DNA of 64,000 bases from Sphingomonas sp. PR090111-T3T-6A (GCF_000383095.1 NZ_AORL01000010.1:310001-374000), one strand, 5' to 3'. Numbered from the stretch's first letter, positions 17,604-26,413 are shown. Notes: a model not told the origin generated them from the letters alone. Numbers and translations: made by a program.

Positions 17604-17930
17604 ATGTGCAAGTTCGTCATCAATCTCATGTTCGCCGGCGCGAGCCTGCTCGGCACCACCGCGATCGTCGCCTATTCGGACCCGGCGGTCGCCGCCGTTC
17701 CGGCCGTGACGGTGCACTACACCGCCGCCGAGCTGGCCAGCGTTGATGGCCGCGCCGCGATCGCCAAGCGTCTCCACGTCGCCGCCTCGCATGTCTGCCC
17801 GGCCGGCAATGTCGGGGAGTTCTTCGCCGCCCAGACGTGCCGCAACGAGGCCTATGCGCAGGCGAAGGACATGCTGGGCAAGGCCGTCGCCGCCCAGACC
17901 GACCGCACCATCCAGCTCGCGGCCCGCTGA
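17604..17930 (+). CDS. UrcA family protein (secreted, function unknown)
   Basis: This 108-residue protein has a signal peptide (INLMFAGASLLGTTAIVA, cleavage near AVAA) and the UrcA family pattern: VTVHYTAAELAS, GRAAIAKRLHVAASHVC, then a second cysteine in AAQTCRNEAYAQA. UrcA proteins are small periplasmic or envelope proteins of sphingomonads and caulobacters without a settled function. The ATG at 17604 follows AAGGAACAGAG; an in-frame GTG at 17562 would lie almost at the predicted transcription start. It is the first gene after the sigma-54 promoter, and its TGA overlaps the adaptor ATG (TGATG). This suggests it acts with the efflux pump or responds to the same stress. Confidence 0.88.
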   Translation: MCKFVINLMFAGASLLGTTAIVAYSDPAVAAVPAVTVHYTAAELASVDGRAAIAKRLHVAASHVCPAGNVGEFFAAQTCRNEAYAQAKDMLGKAVAAQTDRTIQLAAR

Positions 17931-19189
17931 TGACCGTCTCCGGTTCGGCCATGGACCGCCGGGTGGAAAAGCCCCGCACCGACCGTCGCTGGCGCTGGAT
18001 CGCCGCGGCGGTCGGTCTGCTGGTGGCGGTCTTGCTCGGCTGGCGGCTCCTGCCGTCGAGCGGATCGGCCGACGTCGCCGCCGCCGACATCGAGACGGGC
18101 ACCGTCGCGCGCGACCGGTTCGAGGATTATCTGCCCGTCCGCGCCACCGTCGCGCCCAATGTCACCACCTTCGTCGTTGCCGTATCGGGCGGGCAGGTCG
18201 AGAAGCTGCTCGTGCAGGACGGCGCGGCCGTGACCGAGGGCCAGCCGCTCGCGACGTTGCTCAACCCCGCGCTCAAGCTCGACGTGCTGACCCGCGAGGC
18301 GGAGATCGCCAGCCAGCTCGGCACGCTATCCGGCGACGATCTGGCGCTCGAAAAGAGCCGCCTCGATCGCGCCAGCCAGACGGCATCGGCCAGTTACGAC
18401 CTCATCAAGGCGCGGCGCGATCTCTCGATCCGCCAGCAACTCCACGATCAGGGCTTCGTCTCCGACGAGGGCGTGAAGAGCTATCGCGAGGAAGCCGATT
18501 ATCAGCAGAAGCGCCTCGGCCAGCTCCAGTCCGGTCAGGCGAAGGAAGACCAGACCGCCAATCTCCAGGCCTCGCGCCTCGCCGAGACGCGCGCGCGGCT
18601 GACCAGCAACCTCTCCGCCGTCCGTGCGGGGCTCGACGCGCTCGTCGTGCGCGCGCCGGTTGGTGGACGGCTCACCAATTTCACCATCCAGCCGGGGCAG
18701 ATGCTCAAGGCGGGCGATCAGGTCGGCCAGGTCGACAGCGAGGGCTCGTGGAAGCTCGTTGCCGACGTCGACGAATATTATCTCGGCAGGGTCCAGCCCG
18801 GCCAGCATGCCAGCGGCGACAATGGGCTGAACCTCGTCGTCACCAAGGTGCTGCCCGCCGTCACCAACGGCCGGTTCCACATCGAGCTGGGCTTCGTGGG
18901 CGCCGCGCCCAAGGGCCTCAACCGCGGCCAGACCGCGGACATCCGCGTGACGCTCGGCAGCGCGCGCGTGGCGCTGGTCGCGCCGGTCGGAAGCTGGCTC
19001 GACAGCGGCGGCGGCACGTCCGCCTTCGTGCTCGACGCCGACGGCCGCTACGCGCGCCGCCGCCCGATCCGCACCGGTGCGCGTAATCCCGAGCAGGTCG
19101 AGATCCTCTCCGGCCTCCAGCCCGGCGACCGCATCGTCACCTCCAACACCGCCGCCTACGCCAAGAGCGGCATCCTCAACATCCGCTGA
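17930..19189 (+). CDS. Periplasmic adaptor subunit of an ABC efflux system (HlyD/MacA-like)
   Basis: This 419-residue membrane fusion protein has one N-terminal transmembrane helix (WIAAAVGLLVAVLLGW at about residues 22-37), a lipoyl/barrel-sandwich half (VSGGQVEKLLVQDGAAVTEG), a long coiled-coil hairpin (about residues 115-235, with TREAEIASQL through QASRLAETRARL), the second lipoyl half (VVRAPVGGRLTNFTIQPGQ) and beta-barrel/membrane-proximal domains. It should bridge the inner-membrane ABC permease to the TolC-like channel. The ATG overlaps the UrcA stop; an internal ATG seven codons later is an alternative. It precedes the ATPase gene by 11 bases. Confidence 0.92.
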   Translation: MTVSGSAMDRRVEKPRTDRRWRWIAAAVGLLVAVLLGWRLLPSSGSADVAAADIETGTVARDRFEDYLPVRATVAPNVTTFVVAVSGGQVEKLLVQDGAAVTEGQPLATLLNPALKLDVLTREAEIASQLGTLSGDDLALEKSRLDRASQTASASYDLIKARRDLSIRQQLHDQGFVSDEGVKSYREEADYQQKRLGQLQSGQAKEDQTANLQASRLAETRARLTSNLSAVRAGLDALVVRAPVGGRLTNFTIQPGQMLKAGDQVGQVDSEGSWKLVADVDEYYLGRVQPGQHASGDNGLNLVVTKVLPAVTNGRFHIELGFVGAAPKGLNRGQTADIRVTLGSARVALVAPVGSWLDSGGGTSAFVLDADGRYARRRPIRTGARNPEQVEILSGLQPGDRIVTSNTAAYAKSGILNIR

Positions 19190-19200
19190 CGGAGCTTCCC

Positions 19201-19893
19201 ATGATCCGCCCCATGATCTCTCTTGAATCGATCCAGCGCCGCTACGCTTCCGACGAGGTCGAGACGACCGCGCTCGCCGACATCAACCTGGAGGTCCGCG
19301 AAGGCGAGTTCCTCGCCATCATGGGCCCGTCGGGGTGCGGCAAGTCGACCCTGCTCAACATCCTCGGCACGGTCGACCGGCCGAGCGCTGGCCGCTATCT
19401 GTTCGGCGAACGCGATCTCGCCGTGATGGACGAGGCGTCGCTCGCCAAGCTGCGCGGCGAGACGCTGGGCTTCGTCTTCCAGAGCTTCAACCTGATCGAC
19501 GAGCTGACCATCCAGGAGAATGTCGAGCTGGGCCTCGCCTATCGCCGGGGCCTCAATGGCGATAGGCGCAAGCGGGTGGAGCAGGCGATGGACCGCGTCG
19601 GCATCTCGCACCGCGCGCGCCATTATCCGCACCAGCTCTCGGGCGGCCAGCAGCAGCGCGCGGCCATCGCACGCGCCATCGTCGGCGAACCGAGCCTGAT
19701 CCTCGCCGACGAGCCGACCGGCAACCTCGACACCGAGAACGGCCAGCAGGTGATGGACATCCTGACCAGCCTGAACGGCGAGGGCGCGACGATCGTGATG
19801 GTCACCCACTCGCCGAGCCATGCCGACATGGCGCTCCGGCGCATCGACATGCTGGACGGGCGGATCGTCTCCTCCGTCGCCCGCGCGATCTGA
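19201..19893 (+). CDS. ABC transporter ATP-binding protein (MacB/LolD type)
   Basis: This 230-residue nucleotide-binding subunit has Walker A GPSGCGKST (about residues 43-51), Q-loop VFQSFNLIDELT, signature LSGGQQQR, Walker B LILADEPTGNLD and switch histidine VMVTHS. It resembles the LolD/MacB/FtsE class that powers mechanotransmission permeases of the FtsX family rather than classical substrate pumps. GGAG seven bases upstream supports the first ATG. It lies between the adaptor and its FtsX-type permease (13-base gap), completing the inner-membrane part of the pump. Confidence 0.96.
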   Translation: MIRPMISLESIQRRYASDEVETTALADINLEVREGEFLAIMGPSGCGKSTLLNILGTVDRPSAGRYLFGERDLAVMDEASLAKLRGETLGFVFQSFNLIDELTIQENVELGLAYRRGLNGDRRKRVEQAMDRVGISHRARHYPHQLSGGQQQRAAIARAIVGEPSLILADEPTGNLDTENGQQVMDILTSLNGEGATIVMVTHSPSHADMALRRIDMLDGRIVSSVARAI

Positions 19894-19906
19894 GGGGGCA
19901 GAGGTC

Positions 19907-22312
19907 ATGAACCGCTTCGCTTTCGTCACCTTCTATCGCTCGCTGGTGCGCCACAAGCTCTATGCCGCGCTCAACATCGGCGGGCTCGCGGTGGGCATCG
20001 CCGTCTTCATCGTGCTCGGCCTCTATGTGCGCTTCGAGACGAGCTACGAGCACTGGCTGCCGCACCACGACCAGATCTATCTCGTGCAGGACAACTGGAA
20101 CCTGCCCGGCCAGTTCGAAGGGCCGATCCCGACCTCGATGGGCGGCTGGCTGGAGACGTTCCAGCGCGACTTCCCCGACATCGAGGGGACCCGGATCGAT
20201 CGCGAGAACGGGACGGTGTTGAGGAACGGCACGGGCACCAGCGAGGGGATGCAGCTGGTCGATCCCAAGTTCCTCGACATCTTCAGGTTGACGATCGTGC
20301 GCGGCAACGCGGCGGGCGCGCTGGCCGATCCGGCCAACCTGCTCATCAGCCAGACGGTCGCGGGCAAATATTTCCCCGGCGCCGATCCGATCGGCCAGCC
20401 GATGACGATCGTGCTGAACGGCACGCCGCGTCTCTATCGCGTCGCCGCCGTGTTCGAGGATCTGCCGCGCAACACCGAATTGCAGGCGAACATCATCGCC
20501 CGCCTCGTGCCCAAGCAGGTTGCCGGCGACTATTGGTATCACTGGGGCAGCGAGTCCCTCTATACCTATCTGCGCTTCCCCACGCCCGAGGCGGCCAGGG
20601 CGCTCGGCGGCAAGCTCGACGATTTCGTGCTGCGCCACGCCAAGCAGGACATGGGCAAGAGGCCGCTCGATATCTTCCGCGAGACGCTGCTGCCGATCAG
20701 CGATCTGCACCTTCAGGCGAAGGGCGCGCGGCTCACCGTCACGACGCTGGGCATCGTCGGTGCGCTGACGCTGCTGATCGCGGTGATCAACTATGTGAAC
20801 CTCGCGACGGCGCGGGCCAGCCTGCGCGCTCGCGAAGTGGCGATGCGGAAGGTGCTGGGCGCCGACCGCAAGACGCTGATGCGCCACTTCATCGGCGAGG
20901 CGATGGCCACCGCAGCGCTCGCCGCCTTCGTCGGCCTCGCCATCGCGGAGATCGGGCTGCCGCTGGTCAACGCGGCGGGCAATCTCTCGCTGTCGATCCA
21001 CTATATCGGGCAGGATGGCGTGCTGCTGCCGCTGGTGCTGCTGGTGATCCTCGTGGGTCTCGCGGCCGGGCTCTATCCGGCGGTGCTGCTCTCGCGCTTC
21101 CCGGCGGCGGGCGTGCTGGCGGCCTCGCGCTCGGCGGGCGGTGGACGGGCGGGGACGCGGGTGCGCGAGGCGCTCGTCGTGCTCCAGTTCGCGCTGGCGA
21201 CGGCCTTCATCGTCGGCACGATGGTGCTGACCGTCCAGACACGCCATGTCCGCAACGCCGATCTCGGCTTCGCGCGGAACGGGCTGATCGTGGTGCCGAG
21301 CCTCACCGAGGAGCGGCTGACCGAGGGGCAGCGGGTTTCGATCGTCAACAGTTTCGCGGCGCTTCCGGGCGTGCGCGCGGTCTCGCGCTCCGACACGGCG
21401 CCGGGCGACGAACGCTATCAGAATCACAATAATCTGAAGCTGCCCGGTATGTTGGGGAATGGCCCGTCGCTGATGTCGATCGTAGGGGATCGGGGCTTCT
21501 TCCGGGTCTTCGAGCCGAAGCTGCTGGCCGGCCGCCTGCCCGACGACGCGCATCGTGAGGATGACTCCGCCGGCCGGCCGCCCGAGCAGTCCCGCAACAT
21601 CGTCCTCAACCGTCGCGCCGCAGCCCAGCTCGGTCTCACGCCGCAGCAGGCGGTGGGCAAGACGCTCACCGGCGATGCGACCCGCACCGTGATCGGCGTG
21701 GTTGACGACATGCGTTTCTACTCGCCCCGCGACGGCACGCGCGCGGCCTATTACACCTACAAGTCGCGCGACATCGTCTTCCCGATCGCCACGGTGCGCT
21801 TCGACGGCGATCCCCGCGGCATGACCGAGGCGCTGCGCAACGCGTGGCGCAGCGTTGCCCCCGAGGTGCCGTTCAAGGCCGTCACCGCCGACCAGAATCT
21901 CGAAACCTACTACAAGTCCGACGATCAGGCCGCGCGGCTGTTCGCGATCGGCGCCGGGCTGGCGGTGGCGATCGGGTGCGTCGGGCTGTGGGGCCTCGCC
22001 TCGTTCAACACGCAGCGGCGGGTGCGCGAGATCGGCATCCGCAAGACGCTGGGCGCTTCCTCGCGCGATGTGGTGCTGCTGCTCGTCACGCAGTTCCTGC
22101 GGCCGGTGGTGATCGGCAACCTCATCGCCTGGCCGCTGGCCTTCATCGCGATGCGGACGTGGCTGGCGGGTTTCGAGGACAGGATCGGCCTCTCGCCGCT
22201 CTATTTCCTCGGCGCGACGCTGGCCTCGCTGCTGATCGCGGTGGCGACGGTGCTGATGCAGTCGCTGCGCGCCGCGCGCGCCGCGCCGGCCTGGGCGCTC
22301 CGCCATGAATAA
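19907..22312 (+). CDS. ABC transporter permease with two FtsX/MacB-type domains
   Basis: This 801-residue permease has an N-terminal membrane helix (LNIGGLAVGIAVFIVLGLYV) followed by a large periplasmic MacB core domain, then an FtsX domain (about residues 285-400; VTTLGIVGALTLLIAVINYVNLA and REVAMRKVLGADRKTLMRHF), a second helix and periplasmic domain (from about 430), and a second FtsX domain at the C-terminus (VREIGIRKTLGASSRDVVLLL). This two-fold architecture is typical of the long MacB-like permeases found with separate ATPases in Bacteroidota and sphingomonads. The ATG at 19907 follows GGGGGCAGAGG. Its 3' end overlaps the TolC-like gene by 8 bases. The substrate is unknown; antibiotics, peptides or lipids are possible. 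Confidence 0.93.
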   Translation: MNRFAFVTFYRSLVRHKLYAALNIGGLAVGIAVFIVLGLYVRFETSYEHWLPHHDQIYLVQDNWNLPGQFEGPIPTSMGGWLETFQRDFPDIEGTRIDRENGTVLRNGTGTSEGMQLVDPKFLDIFRLTIVRGNAAGALADPANLLISQTVAGKYFPGADPIGQPMTIVLNGTPRLYRVAAVFEDLPRNTELQANIIARLVPKQVAGDYWYHWGSESLYTYLRFPTPEAARALGGKLDDFVLRHAKQDMGKRPLDIFRETLLPISDLHLQAKGARLTVTTLGIVGALTLLIAVINYVNLATARASLRAREVAMRKVLGADRKTLMRHFIGEAMATAALAAFVGLAIAEIGLPLVNAAGNLSLSIHYIGQDGVLLPLVLLVILVGLAAGLYPAVLLSRFPAAGVLAASRSAGGGRAGTRVREALVVLQFALATAFIVGTMVLTVQTRHVRNADLGFARNGLIVVPSLTEERLTEGQRVSIVNSFAALPGVRAVSRSDTAPGDERYQNHNNLKLPGMLGNGPSLMSIVGDRGFFRVFEPKLLAGRLPDDAHREDDSAGRPPEQSRNIVLNRRAAAQLGLTPQQAVGKTLTGDATRTVIGVVDDMRFYSPRDGTRAAYYTYKSRDIVFPIATVRFDGDPRGMTEALRNAWRSVAPEVPFKAVTADQNLETYYKSDDQAARLFAIGAGLAVAIGCVGLWGLASFNTQRRVREIGIRKTLGASSRDVVLLLVTQFLRPVVIGNLIAWPLAFIAMRTWLAGFEDRIGLSPLYFLGATLASLLIAVATVLMQSLRAARAAPAWALRHE

Positions 22313-23555
22313 GCGGAGGTGGATGCTGGCGGGCTTGCTGCTCGCCGCCGCACCAGCGCGGGCGGAGACGCTCGCGCAGGCGGTGAACGAGGCCTATGCC
22401 TCCAACCCCGTCTTCGCCGCCGCCCGCGCCCGCCAGCAAGGGCTGGAGGAGCTGCCCGAGCAGGCCCGCGCCGGCGGGCGCCTCTCGGCGGCGGCCGACG
22501 CGGCCGGGGGCTATGACAAGTTCGACTATGGCAAGGGCGGCGCGGCGACCGTCTCGGCGGACCTTCCGATCTGGACGGGCGGGCGCGTCTCCTCCTCCGT
22601 GCGCGCGGCGCAGGGGGACGTCGCGGCCGGCGCCGAGGGGCTGCGCGACAGCGAGGCGGCGCTCCTCACCGACGTGATCGGCGCCTATGCCGAGCTGCTC
22701 TACGATCAGCAGGCGGCCGACATCGCGCAGGCGGACATCGCGCTGCTCGACCATCAGGTGGCGGAAGCCAACGCCCGCTACAAGCTCGGCCAGGCGACCC
22801 GCACCGACGTCGCGCAGCTCGAAGCGCAACGCGCCTCGGCGGTGGCGACGCTGGCCGATGCGCAGGCGACGCTGGCGACCACCGGAGCCCGCTACCGCGC
22901 CATCGTCGGCCGGGCTCCCGGGGTGCTGGCGCCGCCGCCCGAGGCGCTCGCGGCGCTTCCCGCGAGCCTCGATCAGGCGCGCGACCGGACGCTCGGCACC
23001 AATCCGCTCTATCGCCAGAGCCAGCGCCTCGCCGAAGCCTCCTCCGCGCGGATCGATCAGGCGCGAAGCGGCGGCGCGCCGACTGTCTCTCTGGGCGGCA
23101 GCTATGGCTATGACGTGCGCGCGACCGGCGGCGACGATCATGCTTTCCCACGCGCGGCGGCGGCGGGCGTGGTGCTGCATGTGCCGATCCTGACCGGGGG
23201 GCTCGTCGCCTCGCAGGTCCGGCAGGCGCGGGCCGACTATCGCGCGGCCCGCTTCGACCAGGATGCCGCCGCGCGCGAGGCGGTGCGCGCCACCGAAGCG
23301 GCGTGGGCCGCCATGATCGGCGCCCGCGCCCAGGCCGAGGCGAACGGCAGCCGCGTCACCGCAGCGGACCTCGCGCTCAAGGGCGTGCGGGCGGAATATG
23401 GCTTCGGCCTGCGCTCGACGCTCGACATCCTCGTGGCGGACGAGAGCCTGCGCGCGGCCCAGCTTGCCGAGGCGCGCAGCCGCAGCGACCTGCTGATCGC
23501 GCAGGGCGCCCTGTTGCGCGCGACCGGGACGATGGACCGGAGCGTCTTCGGATAA
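22305..23555 (+). CDS. TolC-family outer membrane efflux channel
   Basis: This 416-residue protein has a signal peptide (MLAGLLLAAAPARA), then two outer-membrane-efflux repeats with the long alpha-barrel helices (for example AEANARYKLGQATRTDVAQLEAQRA-type heptads) and SADLPIWTGGRV/LHVPILTGGLV strand segments. The repeat pattern GQATRTDVAQ and GLRSTLDILV marks the equivalent positions of the two halves. It closes the UrcA-adaptor-ATPase-permease-channel operon; the ATG overlaps the permease stop. No lipobox is seen, unlike the NodT-type channel at 44.5 kb. Confidence 0.92.
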   Translation: MNKRRWMLAGLLLAAAPARAETLAQAVNEAYASNPVFAAARARQQGLEELPEQARAGGRLSAAADAAGGYDKFDYGKGGAATVSADLPIWTGGRVSSSVRAAQGDVAAGAEGLRDSEAALLTDVIGAYAELLYDQQAADIAQADIALLDHQVAEANARYKLGQATRTDVAQLEAQRASAVATLADAQATLATTGARYRAIVGRAPGVLAPPPEALAALPASLDQARDRTLGTNPLYRQSQRLAEASSARIDQARSGGAPTVSLGGSYGYDVRATGGDDHAFPRAAAAGVVLHVPILTGGLVASQVRQARADYRAARFDQDAAAREAVRATEAAWAAMIGARAQAEANGSRVTAADLALKGVRAEYGFGLRSTLDILVADESLRAAQLAEARSRSDLLIAQGALLRATGTMDRSVFG

Positions 23556-23639
23556 TCCGCGGACGACTGGCAAGCCGGGGTGCGGAGGGCTAGAAGCCCC
23601 CTTCGCCAGATGCTGGCTGCAACCGCATGGGATGAAACA

Positions 23640-23894
23640 GTGACGAAGCTCCCCGACGTGAATGAGGATCAGCAGGCCACGCTGATCGACCTGGACGGCA
23701 CCGCGCCCCTGATCGCGCCGCTCAGCGAATGCGTGCGCCATTTCGCGGCGCTCACCGCCAAGGCGAAGGCGGACGCGCGCGTCCTGCTGACCAAGCCGGT
23801 GCCGCGCAAGGACCGGCCGACGCGGACATGGATTCTCAATCCCGATGATCTTGAGGAACTGGCCCGCGTGCTTCCGGGGCGCAGCGTTCACTGA
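23640..23894 (+). CDS. Small hypothetical protein
   Basis: This 84-residue soluble protein is not recognised. It is acidic at the start (VNEDQQATLIDLDG) and has a basic middle with KAKADARVLLTKPVPRKDRP and a closing WILNPDDLEELARVLPG. GC-rich third positions argue for coding. The start is uncertain: the GTG at 23640 gives the part with clear codon bias, while an ATG at 23610 is also in frame; neither has a strong ribosome-binding site. It lies 84 bases after the efflux operon and is followed by a stem-loop. Confidence 0.5.
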   Translation: MTKLPDVNEDQQATLIDLDGTAPLIAPLSECVRHFAALTAKAKADARVLLTKPVPRKDRPTRTWILNPDDLEELARVLPGRSVH

Positions 23895-23920
23895 ACGATC
23901 GCGCCCCTCGGGGCGGGATA

Positions 23921-23947
23921 GCCGGCGCGCCTCCCCGTCGCGCCGGC
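23921..23947. terminator. GC-rich stem-loop between two small genes
   Basis: GCCGGCGCG and CGCGCCGGC form a perfect 9-bp stem with a 9-base loop. There is no T-run, so it would be a weak intrinsic terminator at best. It sits between the convergent genes ending at 23894 and 23991. Confidence 0.4.
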
Positions 23948-23990
23948 CGGCCTGGGCGCCGCCACGAGGGCGCCTCAGCCTGAAGAGGGC

Positions 23991-24254
23991 TCAGGCGTGC
24001 CCGGACTGGAAGAAATCATTTCCCAATACGCCCGTCCGTGCCGCGAAGATCTCGATCTCACGGTAGGTGATGAGGCTGGACTGATGCTGGATTCCGACGA
24101 GGAAACGGGATCGTTCGGCTTCAGGCTGGTCCCGCATCCAGCGTATCATCGCGCCCAGCGTGCCGCTGTGGACGATCTGCGCGGATGGTGCGGCGGGATT
24201 GACCGTGTCGGTAAGATGAACCCAGGCGCGGTGCGCCAGCGGGAGATGGTCCAT
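23991..24254 (-). CDS. Small hypothetical protein
   Basis: This 87-residue protein is not recognised. It has no signal peptide or membrane segment, a helix-like TLGAMIRWMRDQPEAERSRFLVGIQHQSS and a YREIEIFAA segment, suggesting a small folded cytoplasmic domain. The ATG at 24254 has AAGGGG eight bases upstream, which fixes the start within a longer open frame. It lies downstream of the entericidin-like gene but is separated from it by a strong terminator, so it should have its own promoter. Confidence 0.65.
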   Translation of the reverse strand: MDHLPLAHRAWVHLTDTVNPAAPSAQIVHSGTLGAMIRWMRDQPEAERSRFLVGIQHQSSLITYREIEIFAARTGVLGNDFFQSGHA

Positions 24255-24339
24255 GATAGTGCCCCTTCGGCCGGATATTTCCCAAGCGGAAGCAACGACT
24301 GAACGCCGATATAGCACGTTCTGGCGCTGAATAAGGGGC

Positions 24340-24396
24340 AAAAAAAGGGGAAGGCGTCCCGCTTCGGTCCAGATTTTGGGCGGGGGACGCCTTCCG
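24340..24396 (-). terminator. Rho-independent terminator of the entericidin-like gene
   Basis: On the minus strand GGAAGGCGTCCC (from 24395 down to 24384) pairs with GGGACGCCTTCC (24360 to 24349), a perfect 12-bp stem with a 23-base loop, followed by CCTTTTTTT. It begins about a dozen bases after the stop at 24407. Confidence 0.85.
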
Positions 24397-24406
24397 GCAA
24401 CAGGTC

Positions 24407-24541
24407 TTACTTGGCCTTGTCGGCGGTCCGCGAGACGGCGTTGCCGGCCGAGGCGACATCCTTGCCGGCGCCGGCGATGGTGTTGCACGCCGTGGTGAGA
24501 CCGGCGGCGACGAGAAGGGCGAGCGTGAGGGTCTTGCGCAT
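24407..24541 (-). CDS. Entericidin A/B family lipoprotein
   Basis: This 44-residue lipoprotein has the signal MRKTLTLALLVAAGLTTAC with lipobox cysteine at residue 19, followed by the entericidin signature NTIAGAGKDVASAGNAV. Family members are tiny envelope lipoproteins, originally described as a toxin/antidote pair acting in stationary-phase lysis; only one copy is seen here. The ATG at 24541 has an AAGGA site and a strong terminator follows the gene, so it is a compact monocistronic unit. Confidence 0.9.
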   Translation of the reverse strand: MRKTLTLALLVAAGLTTACNTIAGAGKDVASAGNAVSRTADKAK

Positions 24542-24602
24542 GGGAATCCTTATTGGCTGACAGGCGCAGCTACGGGGTGGCGCGCAACGGAAGTCAAGGG
24601 TT

Positions 24603-24977
24603 TCAGGCGGTGACGATTGCTCCGTCACGGACATGGATAGGCCACGCCGTCAGCGCTTGGCCCGCGCAAGGCCCGCCGACGCAGGCGCCGCCCTCGATCC
24701 GGAACAGAGCGCCGTGCCAACTACAGGCGATCAGCCCGCCGTCGGGCGTCAGGTAATCGTCCAGCACCTGCGCCAGCGGCAGGCCGGCATGGGGGCAGCG
24801 ATCGACATAGCCATGCACCGCATCGCCCTTGCGCACGACGAAGCCGTGGAAGCGCCCGGCGCGCATCTGGAGCACGAAATTGCGCGCCTTGCCGTCTGCG
24901 ATGGCGTCCAGCGGGCAGAGCGTCACGCCGGCGGGCGTGCTGCTCAGCCGCGCGACTTCGGGCTCGGCGTCGTTCAC
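24603..24977 (-). CDS. Rieske (2Fe-2S) ferredoxin-like protein
   Basis: This protein of about 124 residues carries one Rieske centre: CPHAGLPL and, about 20 residues later, CSWHGALF, giving the Cys-His/Cys-His ligand set. Size and lack of a signal peptide fit a soluble Rieske ferredoxin of the dioxygenase/NirD-like group. I prefer the GTG at 24977 because its GTGA overlaps the HmgA stop codon; an ATG at 25010 would add 11 residues inside hmgA. Placement directly after homogentisate dioxygenase suggests a role in aromatic catabolism, possibly as electron donor or iron-reducing partner; that is inference. Confidence 0.85.
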   Translation of the reverse strand: MNDAEPEVARLSSTPAGVTLCPLDAIADGKARNFVLQMRAGRFHGFVVRKGDAVHGYVDRCPHAGLPLAQVLDDYLTPDGGLIACSWHGALFRIEGGACVGGPCAGQALTAWPIHVRDGAIVTA

Positions 24978-26305
24978 TTCGGGAGCTGCGCCTTGGGGAA
25001 ACCCGACCATACCGCGTCATAATCCGGCTGGCAGAGTGGCGTCTCCATCGCCCAGCGGGTCGGGCGGATGACGTGGCGGCTCTCGAACATGAAGGCCATG
25101 GTCGACTCGATGCGGTGCGGCTTGAGATCGGCGGCGACCGCCTTCTCATAGCTGGCCCAATCGGGACCGTGGCCGTTCATCTGGTTGTGGAGCGACGCCC
25201 CGCCGGGTGCGAAGCCGCCCACCTTGGCGTCGTACACACCCTCGATCAGCCCCATATATTCGCTCATCACGTTGCGATGGAACCAGGGCGGGCGAAACGT
25301 ATTCTCGGCCACCATCCAGCGCGGCGGGAAGATCACGAAGTCCACGTTGGCGGTGCCGTGCGTCTCGCTGGGCGAGGTCAGCACCGTGAAGATCGACGGA
25401 TCGGGATGGTCGAAGCTGACCGTGTTGATCGTGTTGAAGCGCCGGAGATCGTAGCGGAAGGGCGCAATATTGCCGTGCCACGCCACCACGTCGAGCGGCG
25501 AATGGCCGAGCGTGGTGGTCCAGAGCCTGCCCTGGAATTTCTGGATGATCTCGGTGGGGGCGTCGACATCCTCGAACCACGCCACCGGCGTCTCGAAATC
25601 GCGCGGATTGGCGAGGCCGTTCGCGCCGATCGGGCCGAGGTCCGGCAGGCGGAAGAGGTGCCCGTAATTCTCGCAGACATAGCCGCGCGCCGGCCCGTCA
25701 ACCAGCTCGACGCGGAAGCGGATGCCGCGCGGCACGACGGCGATGTGGAGCGGGGCGACCGTCATCACCCCCATCTCGGTGACGAGGCGGAGCGTGCCCT
25801 GCTGCGGCACGATCAGCAGCTCGCCGTCCGCCGAGAAGAAGACGCGGCCCTCCATCGAGCGGTTGGCGGCGTAGAGATGGATGCCGCAGCCGCTCCCCGC
25901 CGCGACGTCGCCATTGCCGCCATAGGTGACGAGGCCATCGACGAAATCGGTGGGCTGGTCGGGCAGGGGCAGCGGGTCCCAACGGAGGCGATTGGGGCTC
26001 GGCGGCACCTCGTCGAACGGGCCGGAGCGGAGCAGCGGGGTGCCGTCATAGGGGCGGAAGGGCGCATGATCCGCCGTCGGCCGCATGCGGTAGAACCAGT
26101 TGCGGCGGTTCTCGGCGCGGGGCGCGGTGAAGGCACTGCCGGAGAATTGTTCGGCATAGAGGCCGAACGGCACCTTCTGCGGCGAGTTGCGGCCGACCGG
26201 CAGCGCGCCTTTCACCGCCTCGGTGGCGAAATGGTTGGCGAAGCCGGGGAGATAGGTCTCGCTCACGCGCGTCTCGCTTGTCGTCGCTTCGGCTGCCTCG
26301 AACAT
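24974..26305 (-). CDS. hmgA: Homogentisate 1,2-dioxygenase
   Basis: This 443-residue non-heme Fe(II) enzyme opens the homogentisate ring to maleylacetoacetate in tyrosine and phenylalanine catabolism. It carries the family opening [29 protein letters not shown] and [11 protein letters not shown], and the iron-binding region [15 protein letters not shown] followed by [10 protein letters not shown], which hold the His/Glu/His ligands. Length is normal. AAGGAG lies upstream of the ATG. It is 108 bases downstream of hppD on the same strand, and the Rieske gene overlaps its end. Later pathway genes (maleylacetoacetate isomerase, fumarylacetoacetase) are not adjacent. Confidence 0.97.
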   Translation of the reverse strand: MFEAAEATTSETRVSETYLPGFANHFATEAVKGALPVGRNSPQKVPFGLYAEQFSGSAFTAPRAENRRNWFYRMRPTADHAPFRPYDGTPLLRSGPFDEVPPSPNRLRWDPLPLPDQPTDFVDGLVTYGGNGDVAAGSGCGIHLYAANRSMEGRVFFSADGELLIVPQQGTLRLVTEMGVMTVAPLHIAVVPRGIRFRVELVDGPARGYVCENYGHLFRLPDLGPIGANGLANPRDFETPVAWFEDVDAPTEIIQKFQGRLWTTTLGHSPLDVVAWHGNIAPFRYDLRRFNTINTVSFDHPDPSIFTVLTSPSETHGTANVDFVIFPPRWMVAENTFRPPWFHRNVMSEYMGLIEGVYDAKVGGFAPGGASLHNQMNGHGPDWASYEKAVAADLKPHRIESTMAFMFESRHVIRPTRWAMETPLCQPDYDAVWSGFPKAQLPK

Positions 26306-26330
26306 CGGCCACTCCGCTCCTTGTGATCAA

Positions 26331-26362
26331 GCCCTCTCCCGCGGGTGAGCGCGGAAGAGGGC
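26331..26362. other. Stem-loop in the hppD-hmgA gap
   Basis: GCCCTCTCCCGCG (26331-26343) pairs with CGCGGAAGAGGGC (26350-26362) with one G-T wobble and a 6-base loop. On the minus strand it is followed by only two T residues, so it is more likely an RNA processing or stability element, or a partial terminator, between hppD and hmgA. On the plus strand it is followed by a T-rich stretch but no gene precedes it. Confidence 0.5.
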
Positions 26363-26413
26363 CTGTCTTTCTTATCGTTGTGTCGCATCCTCTCCCGACG
26401 AGAGACGATGGGA

